A stretch of 64,000 nucleotides of DNA, from NCBI RefSeq assembly GCF_000814905.1, contig NZ_JXAG01000032.1:1-64000 (forward strand), in the 5' to 3' direction. This DNA comes from Enterobacter sp. Bisph1. Its GTDB lineage: Bacteria > Pseudomonadota > Gammaproteobacteria > Enterobacterales > Enterobacteriaceae. The notes beneath the pieces were generated by a model that was not told where the DNA came from, did not search any database, and worked only from the letters and a program-made list of their open reading frames with translations. The position numbers were made by a program, and so were the translations under genes. This document shows positions 1 through 8,590 of this stretch, in pieces. Each line of letters opens with the position of its first letter. Position 1 is the first letter of the stretch.

Positions 1-1
1 C

Positions 2-457
2 GCGGCACCCGCCGCTAAAGCGGTGGAAGAAAAACCGCCAGAGAAAGGCCCGGTGGTTATCGCGTCGATCCCGAAAGATGCGCTGGTGATGGATGCGCTG
101 GCGGTTAAGATCGGCTCGACCAAATTCCTTAACGGCAACTGGCGCGTGGCGATGGATGTGAAAGATCCCGTTAGCGGAAAAGCGCCGGTGGTGCGCTATC
201 AGCTGCAGAACAACAAAGGGACGGCAAAAATCGTGCTCGGTAAAAATATTACCTGCCGCGCCGATCTCTTCTCCGGTCTGCATGAAACCGGCGAACTGCT
301 GATCAAGAGCCGCAGCACCGCCCGTTGCAGCGACGGCACGCGCTATCCGATGCCGGAAATTTCCTGTAAAGCAGGCAGCAACGACGTCGCGGAGTGCAGC
401 GCGCGTTTTGACGCCCATACCACCGTTCCGGTGACGTTCAGAAAGACAGGTGACTGA
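2..457 (+). CDS. srfA: SrfA, C-terminal part (cut by window edge)
   Basis: The reading frame is open from the left edge to a TGA at 455-457, so the start is outside the window; about 151 residues are visible. The visible part contains four cysteines (around NITCRAD, TARCSDG, EISCKAG and AECSARF), suggesting an extracytoplasmic or disulfide-bonded C-terminal domain. I assign it to the SrfA family mainly from context: the next two genes are clear srfB and srfC, and the order srfA-srfB-srfC is fixed in Salmonella and relatives. The srfB start lies 4 bases after the stop, so the genes are translated as one unit. The biochemical function of SrfA is not known. The name comes from SsrB-regulated factor in Salmonella. 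Confidence 0.8.
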   Translation, partial: AAPAAKAVEEKPPEKGPVVIASIPKDALVMDALAVKIGSTKFLNGNWRVAMDVKDPVSGKAPVVRYQLQNNKGTAKIVLGKNITCRADLFSGLHETGELLIKSRSTARCSDGTRYPMPEISCKAGSNDVAECSARFDAHTTVPVTFRKTGD

Positions 458-461
458 GTTT

Positions 462-3443
462 ATGCTGGTTAATCTTTGCGACTACAAACAGAGCGTGACG
501 CTGATTGCCAACAGCGGCGTGCAGTTTCTTGATTTTGGCCTGACGCCGCAGGACTCCGCTAACAATGGCCGGTTTGTACGTAAAACCGCCAACGGCCCGC
601 TGCTGCGTCTCGATTTCGATGTGGTTAACGAACGCTACACTCTGCCGAACCGCGATGGCGGTTTGCCGGAAGTGGTCAAACCTGAAAGTACCCATTCGCT
701 GCACTATTCGCTGGCGATCCTTGATGGCGTATGGCTGCCGATTCCGTTTTTGCGTTTCAACCCACCGCGCACCTTTGTGGAAGGCCCGGATAACTGGGCG
801 CGGGTGCAGATCCGCAAGTTGAGCGAACCGGACAGCGCCGGGAATACTCACCGCGTGACGCTGGCTCTCGATAGCCAGATCAACGGTCAATCCCCGGCTG
901 CGCTGGCTCCCCAGCAGAATGACATACTCAACGGCACGCGCTTTTCGCTGGCCTGGCGCGATGACGAAGTGGCGGATTTTCTCGACCAAACCTGGGTCGA
1001 TGGCTGGCTGCGCGAAGCCTTTATGCACTATATTGCGCAGCACGAAACCCGCAGTGAACGCGATCTTAATCAGGCCCTGCGCGGCTTTGAGTACCAGGCA
1101 CACTGGCTCAATATCATGAGCCTGCTCGGTATGCAGCTGCAGGTGCCGGAAGTCAAAATCGTCACCCACACCTTAAGCACGCCGGCGATCCCGGTCGATC
1201 TGATTCTCGACGTCGGTAATACCCATACCTGTGGGGTGATCATTGAAGATCATGGTGATGCCAACGATGGGCTACGCCAGACGGCGGAGCTGCAGGTACG
1301 TTCTCTAAGCGAACCGCAGTTTCTCAATGAACCGCTGTTTACAAGCCGCCTGGAGTTTTCTGAGGCGCGTTTTGGTAAACAACACTTTTCCGTTGAGAGC
1401 GGTCGCGAAGACGCCTTTGTCTGGCCGTCGATTGTGCGTGTCGGCGATGAAGCCCGCAAGCTGGCGATGCAGCGCGTCGGCACCGAAGGCAACAGCGGTA
1501 TCTCCAGCCCGCGCCGTTATCTGTGGGATGAAACCCCGGTATTGCAGGACTGGCGCTTTAGCCAGATGAACAGTAAAACCCAGCGCGAGCCGCTGGCGAC
1601 CGCCTTCCCGCTGATGAATCTGATGAACGATGAAGGCCAACCGCTCTACAGCCTGCCGCTGGATGAGCGTTTACCGGTCTTCTCGCCGCAGTACAGCCGC
1701 AGTACGCTGATGACCCATATGCTGTGCGAACTGCTGTCGCAGGCCCTTGGGCAGATCAACAGCGTGGCGACGCGTCTGCGCCTGGGGTTCCCGGCTTCGC
1801 CGCGTCAGCTGCGCACCATCATTCTGACCCTGCCCTCGGCGATGCCGAAACAGGAGCGTGAAATTTTCCGCCGCCGTATGTTTGAAGCTATTGCGCTGGT
1901 GTGGAAAGCGATGGGCTGGCATCCGCAGGATGAAGATTTTGCCAACCGCAAGCAGCAGGAAAAAAGCGTGGTGCCGGTTCCGCTGATTCACATGGAGTGG
2001 GATGAAGCCAGCTGCGGTCAGCTGGTGTGGCTCTATAACGAAGCTATCTCGCGCTTTGCCGGGCAAACGGAAACCTTCTTTGCTTCGCTGGCGCGCCCGG
2101 ATCGCGCCGAAGCGCCGGGAGCGGTACAAGGCCGCTCGCTGCGCGTGGCCTCCCTCGATATTGGCGGCGGCACGACGGATATGGCGATCACCCATTATCA
2201 GCTTGATGATGGCACCGGCAGTAACGTCAAAATCACCCCGCAGCTGCTGTTCCGTGAAGGGTTTAAAATCGCCGGCGATGATATTTTACTGGATGTGATT
2301 CAGCGCTGCGTGCTGCCCGCGTTACAAACGCAGATGCAGAAAGCGGGCATTACCGATGCCGCTGCTATTATGGCAACGCTGTTTGGCGATTCCGGGCGCA
2401 TTGACACCCAGGCGGTGCTGCGCCAGCAGACCACGCTGCAGCTGTTTATGCCGATCGGTCACGCCATCCTCGCCGCGTGGGAAGAGAGCGACATTAACGA
2501 TCCTCTCGCCGGACTGCACGCCACTTTTGGCGAATTGCTGACCCAGCAGCCGACGCGCAACGTGATGAACTACCTTAAGCAGGCGATCGATCATGCGCTG
2601 CCGTCGGGTTCAGCGGAATTTGATGTGCTGGCGGTACCGTTGCAGGTCAACTTCCGCGAGCTGCAGGATGCGATGCTGGCCGGGCAATTTACCATGACCG
2701 CCCCGCTGCATGCGGTGTGCGAAGCTATCAGCCACTACTGCTGTGATGTGCTGTTGATTACCGGCCGTCCCGGCTGCCTGCCCGGCGTGCAGGCATTGAT
2801 TCGCCATCTGCAGCCGGTTCCGGTAAACCGCATGATCTGGCTGGATAAATACCGCGTCCATGAGTGGTATCCCTTTAGCCAACAGGGCAAAATCGGTAAC
2901 CCGAAATCAACGGCGGCGGTTGGCGCGATGCTCTGCAGCCTCGCCCTGGATTTACGCCTGCCGCGCTTTAACTTTAAAGCGGCGGATATCGGCGCTTATT
3001 CCACCGTGCGCTACCTCGGTGTGCTGGATAACGTAGTGAATACTCTGCGCGATGAGAATATCTGGTATCACGATATCGATCTGGATAAACCGGGTGCCAA
3101 ACTCGATGCGCGCCTGCACTTTCCGCTGCGCGGAAATGTCACCCTGGGCTTTCGTCAGCTCGCTAACGCCCGCTGGCCTGCCACCCCGCTCTATACCCTG
3201 AGTATCAACTCGCAGGAGCTGGCAAAAACCATCGCCGGTGACGGCGTGCTGAATGTGCGTTTGCAATTTAGCGGCGGCAATAAGCAGCACGGCCCGGAAG
3301 CTTTTACCCTCAGCGAAGCCTGGCTGCAGGACGGCACGCCGGTGGCCGCTGATGCGTTAACGTTTAAACTGAATACGCTGGCCGATCGCCGCCACAGCGG
3401 CAGCCATTACTGGATTGACAGCGGGAGTGTGTATCTGAAATGA
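462..3443 (+). CDS. srfB: SrfB family protein with ASKHA-like ATPase motifs
   Basis: A 993-aa protein whose start MLVNLCDYKQ and length fit the SrfB family. I chose the ATG at 462, preceded by an ACAGG site; a GTG at 450 in frame is less likely. Two segments look like the nucleotide-binding loops of the Hsp70/actin/sugar-kinase (ASKHA) fold: DVGNTHTCG starting at residue 250 (phosphate-1 type) and DIGGGTTDM starting at residue 566 (phosphate-2 type). This suggests an ATP-driven chaperone-like or filament-like activity, which is inference. No signal peptide or clear membrane segment is visible. The srfC start codon overlaps the stop codon (ATGA at 3440), so coupled translation and a fixed stoichiometry with SrfC are likely. 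Confidence 0.9.
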   Translation: MLVNLCDYKQSVTLIANSGVQFLDFGLTPQDSANNGRFVRKTANGPLLRLDFDVVNERYTLPNRDGGLPEVVKPESTHSLHYSLAILDGVWLPIPFLRFNPPRTFVEGPDNWARVQIRKLSEPDSAGNTHRVTLALDSQINGQSPAALAPQQNDILNGTRFSLAWRDDEVADFLDQTWVDGWLREAFMHYIAQHETRSERDLNQALRGFEYQAHWLNIMSLLGMQLQVPEVKIVTHTLSTPAIPVDLILDVGNTHTCGVIIEDHGDANDGLRQTAELQVRSLSEPQFLNEPLFTSRLEFSEARFGKQHFSVESGREDAFVWPSIVRVGDEARKLAMQRVGTEGNSGISSPRRYLWDETPVLQDWRFSQMNSKTQREPLATAFPLMNLMNDEGQPLYSLPLDERLPVFSPQYSRSTLMTHMLCELLSQALGQINSVATRLRLGFPASPRQLRTIILTLPSAMPKQEREIFRRRMFEAIALVWKAMGWHPQDEDFANRKQQEKSVVPVPLIHMEWDEASCGQLVWLYNEAISRFAGQTETFFASLARPDRAEAPGAVQGRSLRVASLDIGGGTTDMAITHYQLDDGTGSNVKITPQLLFREGFKIAGDDILLDVIQRCVLPALQTQMQKAGITDAAAIMATLFGDSGRIDTQAVLRQQTTLQLFMPIGHAILAAWEESDINDPLAGLHATFGELLTQQPTRNVMNYLKQAIDHALPSGSAEFDVLAVPLQVNFRELQDAMLAGQFTMTAPLHAVCEAISHYCCDVLLITGRPGCLPGVQALIRHLQPVPVNRMIWLDKYRVHEWYPFSQQGKIGNPKSTAAVGAMLCSLALDLRLPRFNFKAADIGAYSTVRYLGVLDNVVNTLRDENIWYHDIDLDKPGAKLDARLHFPLRGNVTLGFRQLANARWPATPLYTLSINSQELAKTIAGDGVLNVRLQFSGGNKQHGPEAFTLSEAWLQDGTPVAADALTFKLNTLADRRHSGSHYWIDSGSVYLK

Positions 3444-5614
3444 GTGCGAGCGCAAAAACCACCCAGGCACTGACGACCTGGATCAACGAAAACCGCCAAC
3501 ACGCACCTTTGCTGGATGATGATGCCGATGCGCTGCTGTCGCGCCTGACCACTGCTAGTGCGGAAGAGACCGCGCTGCAGCAGGCGGCGAACGTGCCCTG
3601 CACCGTCGGTCTGTATGGCCATTCACAGGCTGCCAAAGCCCATCTGCTAAACGCTCTGTGCGGCAGCGGTAACGGGCGGCTCAGTGTCCGTCCCGGCGAA
3701 AAAACCCTGGATTATTTCACCCATATCAATCCCGGTCATGGCGTGACCAGCATGGCGCTGCGTTTTACCCAGCATCTCGCACCAATGGATGAGGGTTTCC
3801 CGCTGTGCCTGCGGATTATCAGCGAGGCGGAGCTGGTGCAGATTTTTATCGCCCATGCCCTTTCCCAGCCGGATCTGCGCGCGGTGGATAAATCGGTGAT
3901 TGAAGATCGCGTAGCGAAATGGCGCTCCCTGCGTCAACCCAATGCGGTACCGGGAATAACGGCGGAGGATATCGGTGCGATTGCCCGTTTCTGGCGCGCG
4001 GCGGTGCCCTCGTCGTCGCAGCAGATGGACGATGCTTTGTGGTACCAGTTTGCCTGCCTGCTGCCGTCCCTCGATCTCAGCGCCCGCGCCAGTGCGTGGT
4101 CGCTATTGTGGGGCGAGCAGCAAGAGCTGACGCAGCAGTGGCTGACGCTGGCGCATACTCTGCACCAGACCGGTAATGCTCAGGAACTGGCCGCGCCGCT
4201 CAGTCTGCTGGTTGATACCTTTGCCCTGCCAACGGACGGATTCTTAACGCCCTCTGAATCTGCGGGCGGTGAAATCCATGATGAAGTGGTGGTGCATCCG
4301 TGGTCGAACGATCGGTTGCACAATGCGGTGAGTATTCCGCTGACCACCCTGACCCTTATCACCCGCGAGCTGGTGCTGCCGGTTGAAAATACGGTGTTAG
4401 CGGCGGTGGATATTGTCGATATTCCGGCACCGGGTCCGCAGGATGGTCAACCGTTGTGGCGTAGCAAATGCCGCTGGCTGCTGGAGAGCTACCGCCAGCG
4501 CCTGCAGCCGGATGTGTTGATGATCTGTAATGCGACCCTTGAGCGTGCAGCGACCGCCTCGACGGCCCGCGCGTTGCTTAACTGGGTGAAAGAGACCCAG
4601 TCGGGCCAGGAAACGGCACTGCCGGGGCTGGTATGGGCGATTACCCCCCATGATGCGCGTTTTACCCACGCGCAGAATCTCGACGAGGCCGTTCAGCAGT
4701 TAATTGGCAAACCCGGTCAGCACTGGGGCACCTTGCAGGCGCTGGATGCCAGCAGCCTGCAGCGCTTGCTGGAGTGGCTGGGGCAGGCAACGTCGCCTGC
4801 GCTGCGCCAACAGCGTTTAAAAGCCCTCAACGAGCGTCATCAGCGCGCCCTGCGCGATTTACTGCAACCCTGGTGCGCCAGCGGCGCGAAAGATGCGGTA
4901 GCGCAGCGTGCCAGCGCGGAATCCGTGGTACGCGAGTTACAAGTCCAGGCGTCGCGCCACGGCGAATTGCTGGAAGGTTTGCAGCCGGATATGCAGCAGT
5001 TCGACACGCTATGGAAAGTTCAGCAGCCGCGCGAAGAGAAAGTCAGCGGCCTGTTTAATGAATCCATCGATCTGTTTGCTGAAACGGTGGAACGCAGCGA
5101 GACGCAAGGGCTGGCAAAAGATGTCGGGCAACAGGCGCACGCATTATGGGTAAATCATGTTCGCCAGTGGAGCCGCAATGATGATAACGCCGCGCGTTTA
5201 GGCTTAAGCCCCGCCGCGCTGCGCCAGATGGCAGAAATTGTGATTGTCAGCAGCTATCGGCTGAATTTACCGGACCGGCTGCAGAAAATTATGCAGCGCG
5301 ATACCGCCTGTGCCGCACAGCTGTACGCCGAGATTGGTAACTTTGTTGCCTGGCTGGGCTATGCCGATGTCGCGCCAGCGGATCGCCCGGAAAGCCGGGT
5401 CAACAAAGGTAAAACAATTTTCTCCAGCGATGCGGCAGGCGCACCGCAAACGCGTTTAACCCGCCTGAGCGAACAGCCGGTGCATGCAGCAACCCGCTAC
5501 GTTTACGACTGGCTGGTCGCGCTGTACCACCGGGCGACGGAGAACATCGGTTACAGCCACCCGCTGGATATCAGCCCGGCGGCGCGTAAGAAGCTGAAAA
5601 CGCTGCTGCCATAA
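3440..5614 (+). CDS. srfC: SrfC family protein, P-loop-like
   Basis: A 724-aa protein, third gene of srfABC, starting inside the srfB stop (ATGA). Residues 57-70 read GLYGHSQAAKAHLL, placed like a Walker A/G1 loop after a short beta strand but lacking the usual GK(S/T) ending: it has A65-K66-A67. DIVDIPAPG with D327 and G332 resembles the G3 (DxxG) element of dynamin-like GTPases. I see no convincing NKxD motif. The middle and C-terminal parts are helical and rich in Gln/Ala/Leu. SrfC is annotated as a virulence factor in other Enterobacteriaceae without a known activity. Nucleotide binding here is inference from the motifs. A strong terminator follows directly. Confidence 0.88.
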   Translation: MSASAKTTQALTTWINENRQHAPLLDDDADALLSRLTTASAEETALQQAANVPCTVGLYGHSQAAKAHLLNALCGSGNGRLSVRPGEKTLDYFTHINPGHGVTSMALRFTQHLAPMDEGFPLCLRIISEAELVQIFIAHALSQPDLRAVDKSVIEDRVAKWRSLRQPNAVPGITAEDIGAIARFWRAAVPSSSQQMDDALWYQFACLLPSLDLSARASAWSLLWGEQQELTQQWLTLAHTLHQTGNAQELAAPLSLLVDTFALPTDGFLTPSESAGGEIHDEVVVHPWSNDRLHNAVSIPLTTLTLITRELVLPVENTVLAAVDIVDIPAPGPQDGQPLWRSKCRWLLESYRQRLQPDVLMICNATLERAATASTARALLNWVKETQSGQETALPGLVWAITPHDARFTHAQNLDEAVQQLIGKPGQHWGTLQALDASSLQRLLEWLGQATSPALRQQRLKALNERHQRALRDLLQPWCASGAKDAVAQRASAESVVRELQVQASRHGELLEGLQPDMQQFDTLWKVQQPREEKVSGLFNESIDLFAETVERSETQGLAKDVGQQAHALWVNHVRQWSRNDDNAARLGLSPAALRQMAEIVIVSSYRLNLPDRLQKIMQRDTACAAQLYAEIGNFVAWLGYADVAPADRPESRVNKGKTIFSSDAAGAPQTRLTRLSEQPVHAATRYVYDWLVALYHRATENIGYSHPLDISPAARKKLKTLLP

Positions 5615-5621
5615 AAAATCA

Positions 5622-5656
5622 CCCGGCCACCTGCGTGCGCCGGGTTTTTTCTTTCA
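5622..5656 (+). terminator. Intrinsic terminator of srfABC
   Basis: A stem CCCGGC (5622-5627) pairs with GCCGGG (5639-5644) and is followed by TTTTTTCTTTC. It lies 8 bases after the srfC stop and just before the end of the convergent hydrolase gene. Confidence 0.85.
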
Positions 5657-5666
5657 ATCGGGCCGC

Positions 5667-6428
5667 TTATTCATGCTCGGTAATAAAGTCGTTCAGCGCC
5701 TGCGCCAGCAATCCAGGCCGTTCTTCCGACATGGCATGGCCGGCGTCAGGAATGATGCGCAGGGAAATACCCTGCCGTTGAACGCATTCTGCGTCTTTAT
5801 CCGGCAGCGATAGCGCGCCGAAAATCAGCGTTTTTGGTGGGGTAAAATTGGCGAAAAGCTCCATCCAGCTGGGTTCAATGCCGTCAACGAGGCTTTTCGC
5901 CCCGCGCCAGAGCGCCCACGGTGCACTGCTCTGCAGACTTCCGGCCCACGCGCTTTTCTCCTGCGCCAGCAGGCTGGCGTAGCCGCAGGTGATAAAATCG
6001 GCTTCATCCTGGGCGGCAATCTCGCGGCTGTAAACCCCGCCGCCGGGGTAAAAATTGGGTTCTGACACTGCCAGCCCCTTGACGCGCTGGGCGAGGCGCG
6101 CAGCGACTTCGATAGCAATGCTGCCGCCCATACTGTGGCCGTATAACCAGAAGGCATCGAGACCCAGATTATCCAGCAGCTCAATCACCACCTGCGCCTG
6201 ATCGCCGGTGCGATACGAAAAACTGGCCGGTCGTTCGCTGTAGCCGTAACCCGGCAGGTCGATCAGAATTGCCTGTCTGCCGCCAAACGCCGCATCGGCG
6301 ACGATACGCGGATAATCAAAGGACGAGGCGCAGCCCAGACCGTGAATAAACACCACCGGATCGCCTTTGCCCGGCAACCAGTGCCAGCGCACCCGGCCCC
6401 GCGCGTGCAATGAATAGAAACTTTGCAT
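5667..6428 (-). CDS. Alpha/beta hydrolase
   Basis: A 253-aa alpha/beta-hydrolase-fold protein. FIHGLG (27-32) is the oxyanion loop, GHSMGG with S99 is the nucleophile elbow, and DAGHAMSEERP near the C-terminus carries the catalytic His. An Asp after the FGALSLPDKD strand is the probable acid. There is no signal peptide, so it is cytoplasmic. The start is set by the ribosome site: on the minus strand GGAGGG lies 6 bases before the ATG at 6428, while the ATG at 6434 directly abuts it. The substrate is unknown; small esters or lactones are typical of this group. It points towards srfC and shares no operon with it. Confidence 0.8.
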   Translation of the reverse strand: MQSFYSLHARGRVRWHWLPGKGDPVVFIHGLGCASSFDYPRIVADAAFGGRQAILIDLPGYGYSERPASFSYRTGDQAQVVIELLDNLGLDAFWLYGHSMGGSIAIEVAARLAQRVKGLAVSEPNFYPGGGVYSREIAAQDEADFITCGYASLLAQEKSAWAGSLQSSAPWALWRGAKSLVDGIEPSWMELFANFTPPKTLIFGALSLPDKDAECVQRQGISLRIIPDAGHAMSEERPGLLAQALNDFITEHE

Positions 6429-6492
6429 TACCATCCCTCCAACATAATACTGTAATTATATACAGCAAGACGCTGTCGTGGCGAGAACAGGC

Positions 6493-6666
6493 TCACAGTA
6501 GTGAAAAGAGTAATGCAACAGGGAAGCTGATGGGCCAGGTCGCACCAACTAATACGGCGCTCAGCAGGCGGATTTTGCGGCTATCTTTGGCGAGAAACCA
6601 GGTTGCCACGGCGCTTAATAACGCCATCACAACGTAGAAAATAAGCAGTTTGCTATAGAGATCCAA
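6493..6666 (-). CDS. OrtT/GhoT-family small membrane toxin, copy 1 (TTG start)
   Basis: A 57-aa protein read from a TTG at 6666, with AGGAG 8 bases upstream on the minus strand. It has two hydrophobic helices (about residues 7-25 and 36-57) joined by the basic loop KDSRKIR, and ends ATWPISFPVALLFSLL. That layout and ending are characteristic of the OrtT/GhoT family, inner-membrane proteins that lower membrane potential and ATP when overproduced. It is paralogous to the protein at 6763-6936, with many identical positions. The TTG start implies low translation. It follows the other copy on the same strand with 96 bases between, so it is probably co-transcribed from the FNR-box promoter. No antitoxin gene of GhoS type is visible. 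Confidence 0.85.
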   Translation of the reverse strand: MDLYSKLLIFYVVMALLSAVATWFLAKDSRKIRLLSAVLVGATWPISFPVALLFSLL

Positions 6667-6762
6667 CGTCTGTCTCCTGTCCTTAGGGAATACATCCGCT
6701 TACCATAATGCCCTAATTCTCAGCGCGTTATTCCTGGTGCCGTCACGCTTTGTCGCCGCTGA

Positions 6763-6936
6763 TCAAAATATGGAAAATAATAGCGCGACGGGAAAGCTCA
6801 TCGGCCATGTCGAGCCGACTAAAAAAGCGCTCAACAGGCGAATACGTTTACGATCGTGTGACAGGAACCATGTGATCAACGCGCTAATCAGCGCCATAAC
6901 GCAATAGAAAACCAACATTTTTTGGTATAGCGACAT
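6763..6936 (-). CDS. ortT: OrtT orphan toxin, copy 2
   Basis: A 57-aa protein starting MSLYQKMLVF, the same length as E. coli OrtT and very close to it. It has two membrane helices, a short polar loop SHDRKRIR and the signature GSTWPMSFPVALLFSIF. E. coli OrtT is an orphan membrane toxin linked to the stringent response and resistance to trimethoprim/sulfamethoxazole stress. The ATG at 6936 has only a weak ribosome site. In E. coli ortT lies just downstream of patD; here patD ends 1.7 kb away with small genes between. A perfect FNR-box match lies 51-64 bases upstream of the start codon. It is the better conserved of the two tandem copies. Confidence 0.9.
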   Translation of the reverse strand: MSLYQKMLVFYCVMALISALITWFLSHDRKRIRLLSAFLVGSTWPMSFPVALLFSIF

Positions 6937-6955
6937 AACAAACTTTAACCCGTAA

Positions 6956-7000
6956 ATAACAACCCGCGCGCAATATGCTCTTTTTATTGATTTATATCAA
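6956..7000 (-). promoter_or_regulatory. Predicted FNR-activated promoter of the ortT pair
   Basis: TTGATTTATATCAA at 6987-7000 matches the FNR consensus TTGATNNNNATCAA perfectly. On the minus strand a possible -10 hexamer TGTTAT lies at 6961-6956. This puts the box centre about 42-44 bases upstream of the implied start site, the spacing of class II FNR promoters. The sequence match is directly visible; activation by FNR is inference. Confidence 0.6.
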
Positions 7001-7108
7001 GTTTAAATCGTTTTGCAAGCCGGGGTTGGTCAGGCATTTTTGTTTTAAGCCGCTAAAAAATATAATGAAGCCTAAGCGTTGCGACCGTTTATTCGACGGC
7101 GCTTTTTA

Positions 7109-7399
7109 TTAACGGTGGTTATCACGCCACTGTTCAATATCCTGTTTCGTTATCTCGTCGGCATAGCATATGGGCGCATAACCCCCCGCCCGGCTCCATG
7201 CGCTGCGCTTGCCGCAGGCGCTGCCGTTTCGCGCGCGGTTATAGGGGCAGGCACAGGAACGTGGGTAGCTGGCAATGGATTCGGCAATTATCGCCTGTTT
7301 GATTTGTGCATCTGATAACGGCCCGGTTTTAGCGACGCCCGTTGTCGCCATACTTCCCGCTGCGGCGATAATCGCCCACATCAGTAAACCCTTCTTCAT
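7109..7399 (-). CDS. Small exported cysteine-rich protein, unknown function
   Basis: A 96-aa protein with a Sec-type signal peptide: MKKG, then a hydrophobic run to about residue 18, with probable cleavage after VAKT or AMA-like residues near 24. The mature part has four cysteines (C49, C51, C62, C78) inside a compact motif, SCACPYN..NGSACGKRSAWS...GYAPICY. The spacing looks conserved and suggests two disulfides in the periplasm. I do not recognise a named family. A GGAAC site lies before the ATG at 7399. It sits alone between the ortT pair and a gene on the opposite strand. Confidence 0.65.
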   Translation of the reverse strand: MKKGLLMWAIIAAAGSMATTGVAKTGPLSDAQIKQAIIAESIASYPRSCACPYNRARNGSACGKRSAWSRAGGYAPICYADEITKQDIEQWRDNHR

Positions 7400-7629
7400 T
7401 TGTCTGTTCCGCTGAATTATCTGATACCGCCAGGCTTATTAAGCTGGCAAACAGAAAATCATTAAACACAAACGAAGCCGTTGATGGAACGATATATTCA
7501 CAAATTTCGCTTAAGGCTTATTTTATTCGGTTCAGACATTAACATTAACACTGTGGAATTTGGTGGCCTTGCCTGCTGTCTGTTATTGTTTTCGGGTAAC
7601 AGCGACATTAGATGAAACAAGGTAGGGTT

Positions 7630-8067
7630 ATGCAGAAATATGACGACCTGTGGCAAGCCATAGAAGTTCGGGTGCGGGAAAATAATGATATCACGCACGT
7701 CGATATGACGACGGATAGTGCACGTGGCAATGCCGCCCGGCAGCGCGTCGCACAGATATTCGTCCTCGAAGTATTACTTTCTCGCCATCGGGAAAAGTAT
7801 GCCAGCAGTTTTGTGCCGCTTGCCGGTGAAGAGGCGCTGTATCATTTGATATTTAAACGCACCGGCTGGAAACCTTTTGAAGTGAAACAGCTGTCGTTTA
7901 TTGACGCCATGTTTGTGCTGGCGGAGCTCTTCCGTGAAGAAACCCTGCCGGCGGAAGTGCGCGCCGTGCTGCGCTCGCAGGGTGTGAAGGACGAGCCGTT
8001 CTCGACCTACGATTTTTCAGAGAAGGATTGGGCACCCCGAGAAAACGAGGTATTCCTTAAAAGGTAA
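7630..8067 (+). CDS. Hypothetical cytosolic protein
   Basis: A 145-aa protein without signal peptide or membrane segment, predicted mostly helical, with many charged residues and the segment GEEALYHLIFKRTGWKP in the middle. I chose ATG 7630 (MQKYDDLW) because AAGGTAGGG lies just before it; an ATG at 7612 in frame would add six residues and has no ribosome site. I do not recognise the family. It has its own upstream region of about 230 bases and ends at a bidirectional terminator shared with the convergent gene. Confidence 0.6.
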   Translation: MQKYDDLWQAIEVRVRENNDITHVDMTTDSARGNAARQRVAQIFVLEVLLSRHREKYASSFVPLAGEEALYHLIFKRTGWKPFEVKQLSFIDAMFVLAELFREETLPAEVRAVLRSQGVKDEPFSTYDFSEKDWAPRENEVFLKR

Positions 8068-8100
8068 GCCTGTGAATTAATTACATTGTTAAATAAATAA

Positions 8101-8124
8101 GGGCTCGACAGAGCCCTTATTTTT
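8101..8124. terminator. Bidirectional intrinsic terminator
   Basis: GGGCTC (8101-8106) pairs with GAGCCC (8111-8116), with a GACA loop. TTATTTTT follows on the plus strand and an A/T-rich AATAAATAA precedes it, so it can serve both convergent genes. Confidence 0.8.
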
Positions 8125-8344
8125 AATTCAACAGCGCCGGTGCGCTATCCCCACGCGCAAGATTTTCTACCCGGGCGAAATAAAACTCTTCACCTTCGCA
8201 AAAGTAGGTTTCGATAGGCATGGTGCCGCTTGCCGCGCCGCCGTCAAGCCCTGCTATCTCCCACTTCACCGAGGTTTCTCCATCCTCAACGGTCAAAAAC
8301 TCCGATGCGCCCCCTGGTACGAGCACAACCACTATTTTACTCAT
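8123..8344 (-). CDS. Small hypothetical protein
   Basis: A 73-aa acidic protein starting MSKIVVVLVPGG, from the ATG at 8344; an upstream ATG at 8428 would add 28 residues that look non-homologous. It lacks a signal peptide. The pattern of alternating hydrophobic and polar residues (KIVVVLV, VKWEIAGL, EEFYFARVE) suggests a small beta-rich domain. I do not recognise a family. The stop lies inside the terminator T-tract shared with the convergent gene. Confidence 0.5.
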   Translation of the reverse strand: MSKIVVVLVPGGASEFLTVEDGETSVKWEIAGLDGGAASGTMPIETYFCEGEEFYFARVENLARGDSAPALLN

Positions 8345-8590
8345 TTTATTAATTACCTTTGCCTGATATTTCAAAAGCCAGACATTGTGAAGGGCAGCAA
8401 TGAATGCCGTTTTTCGCGTTAATGACAATTTCGTGACAACGCTCAGTACAATGTCGGGATGCGGTTTTATTTACGTTTTTATTTCGCCACGCCGCTGATG
8501 GCTAGTCGTTATTAAACCAGTTTTTCATTAATAACAACACCGATAATTTATTTTGAGATATCTCTCATGTTATATGGGGGAGTTATGGTC

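Noticed and set aside
438-1169. 243-codon open frame antisense to srfB
   Set aside because: It lies wholly opposite to a conserved gene and shows no family features; GC-rich coding strands often open the opposite frame.
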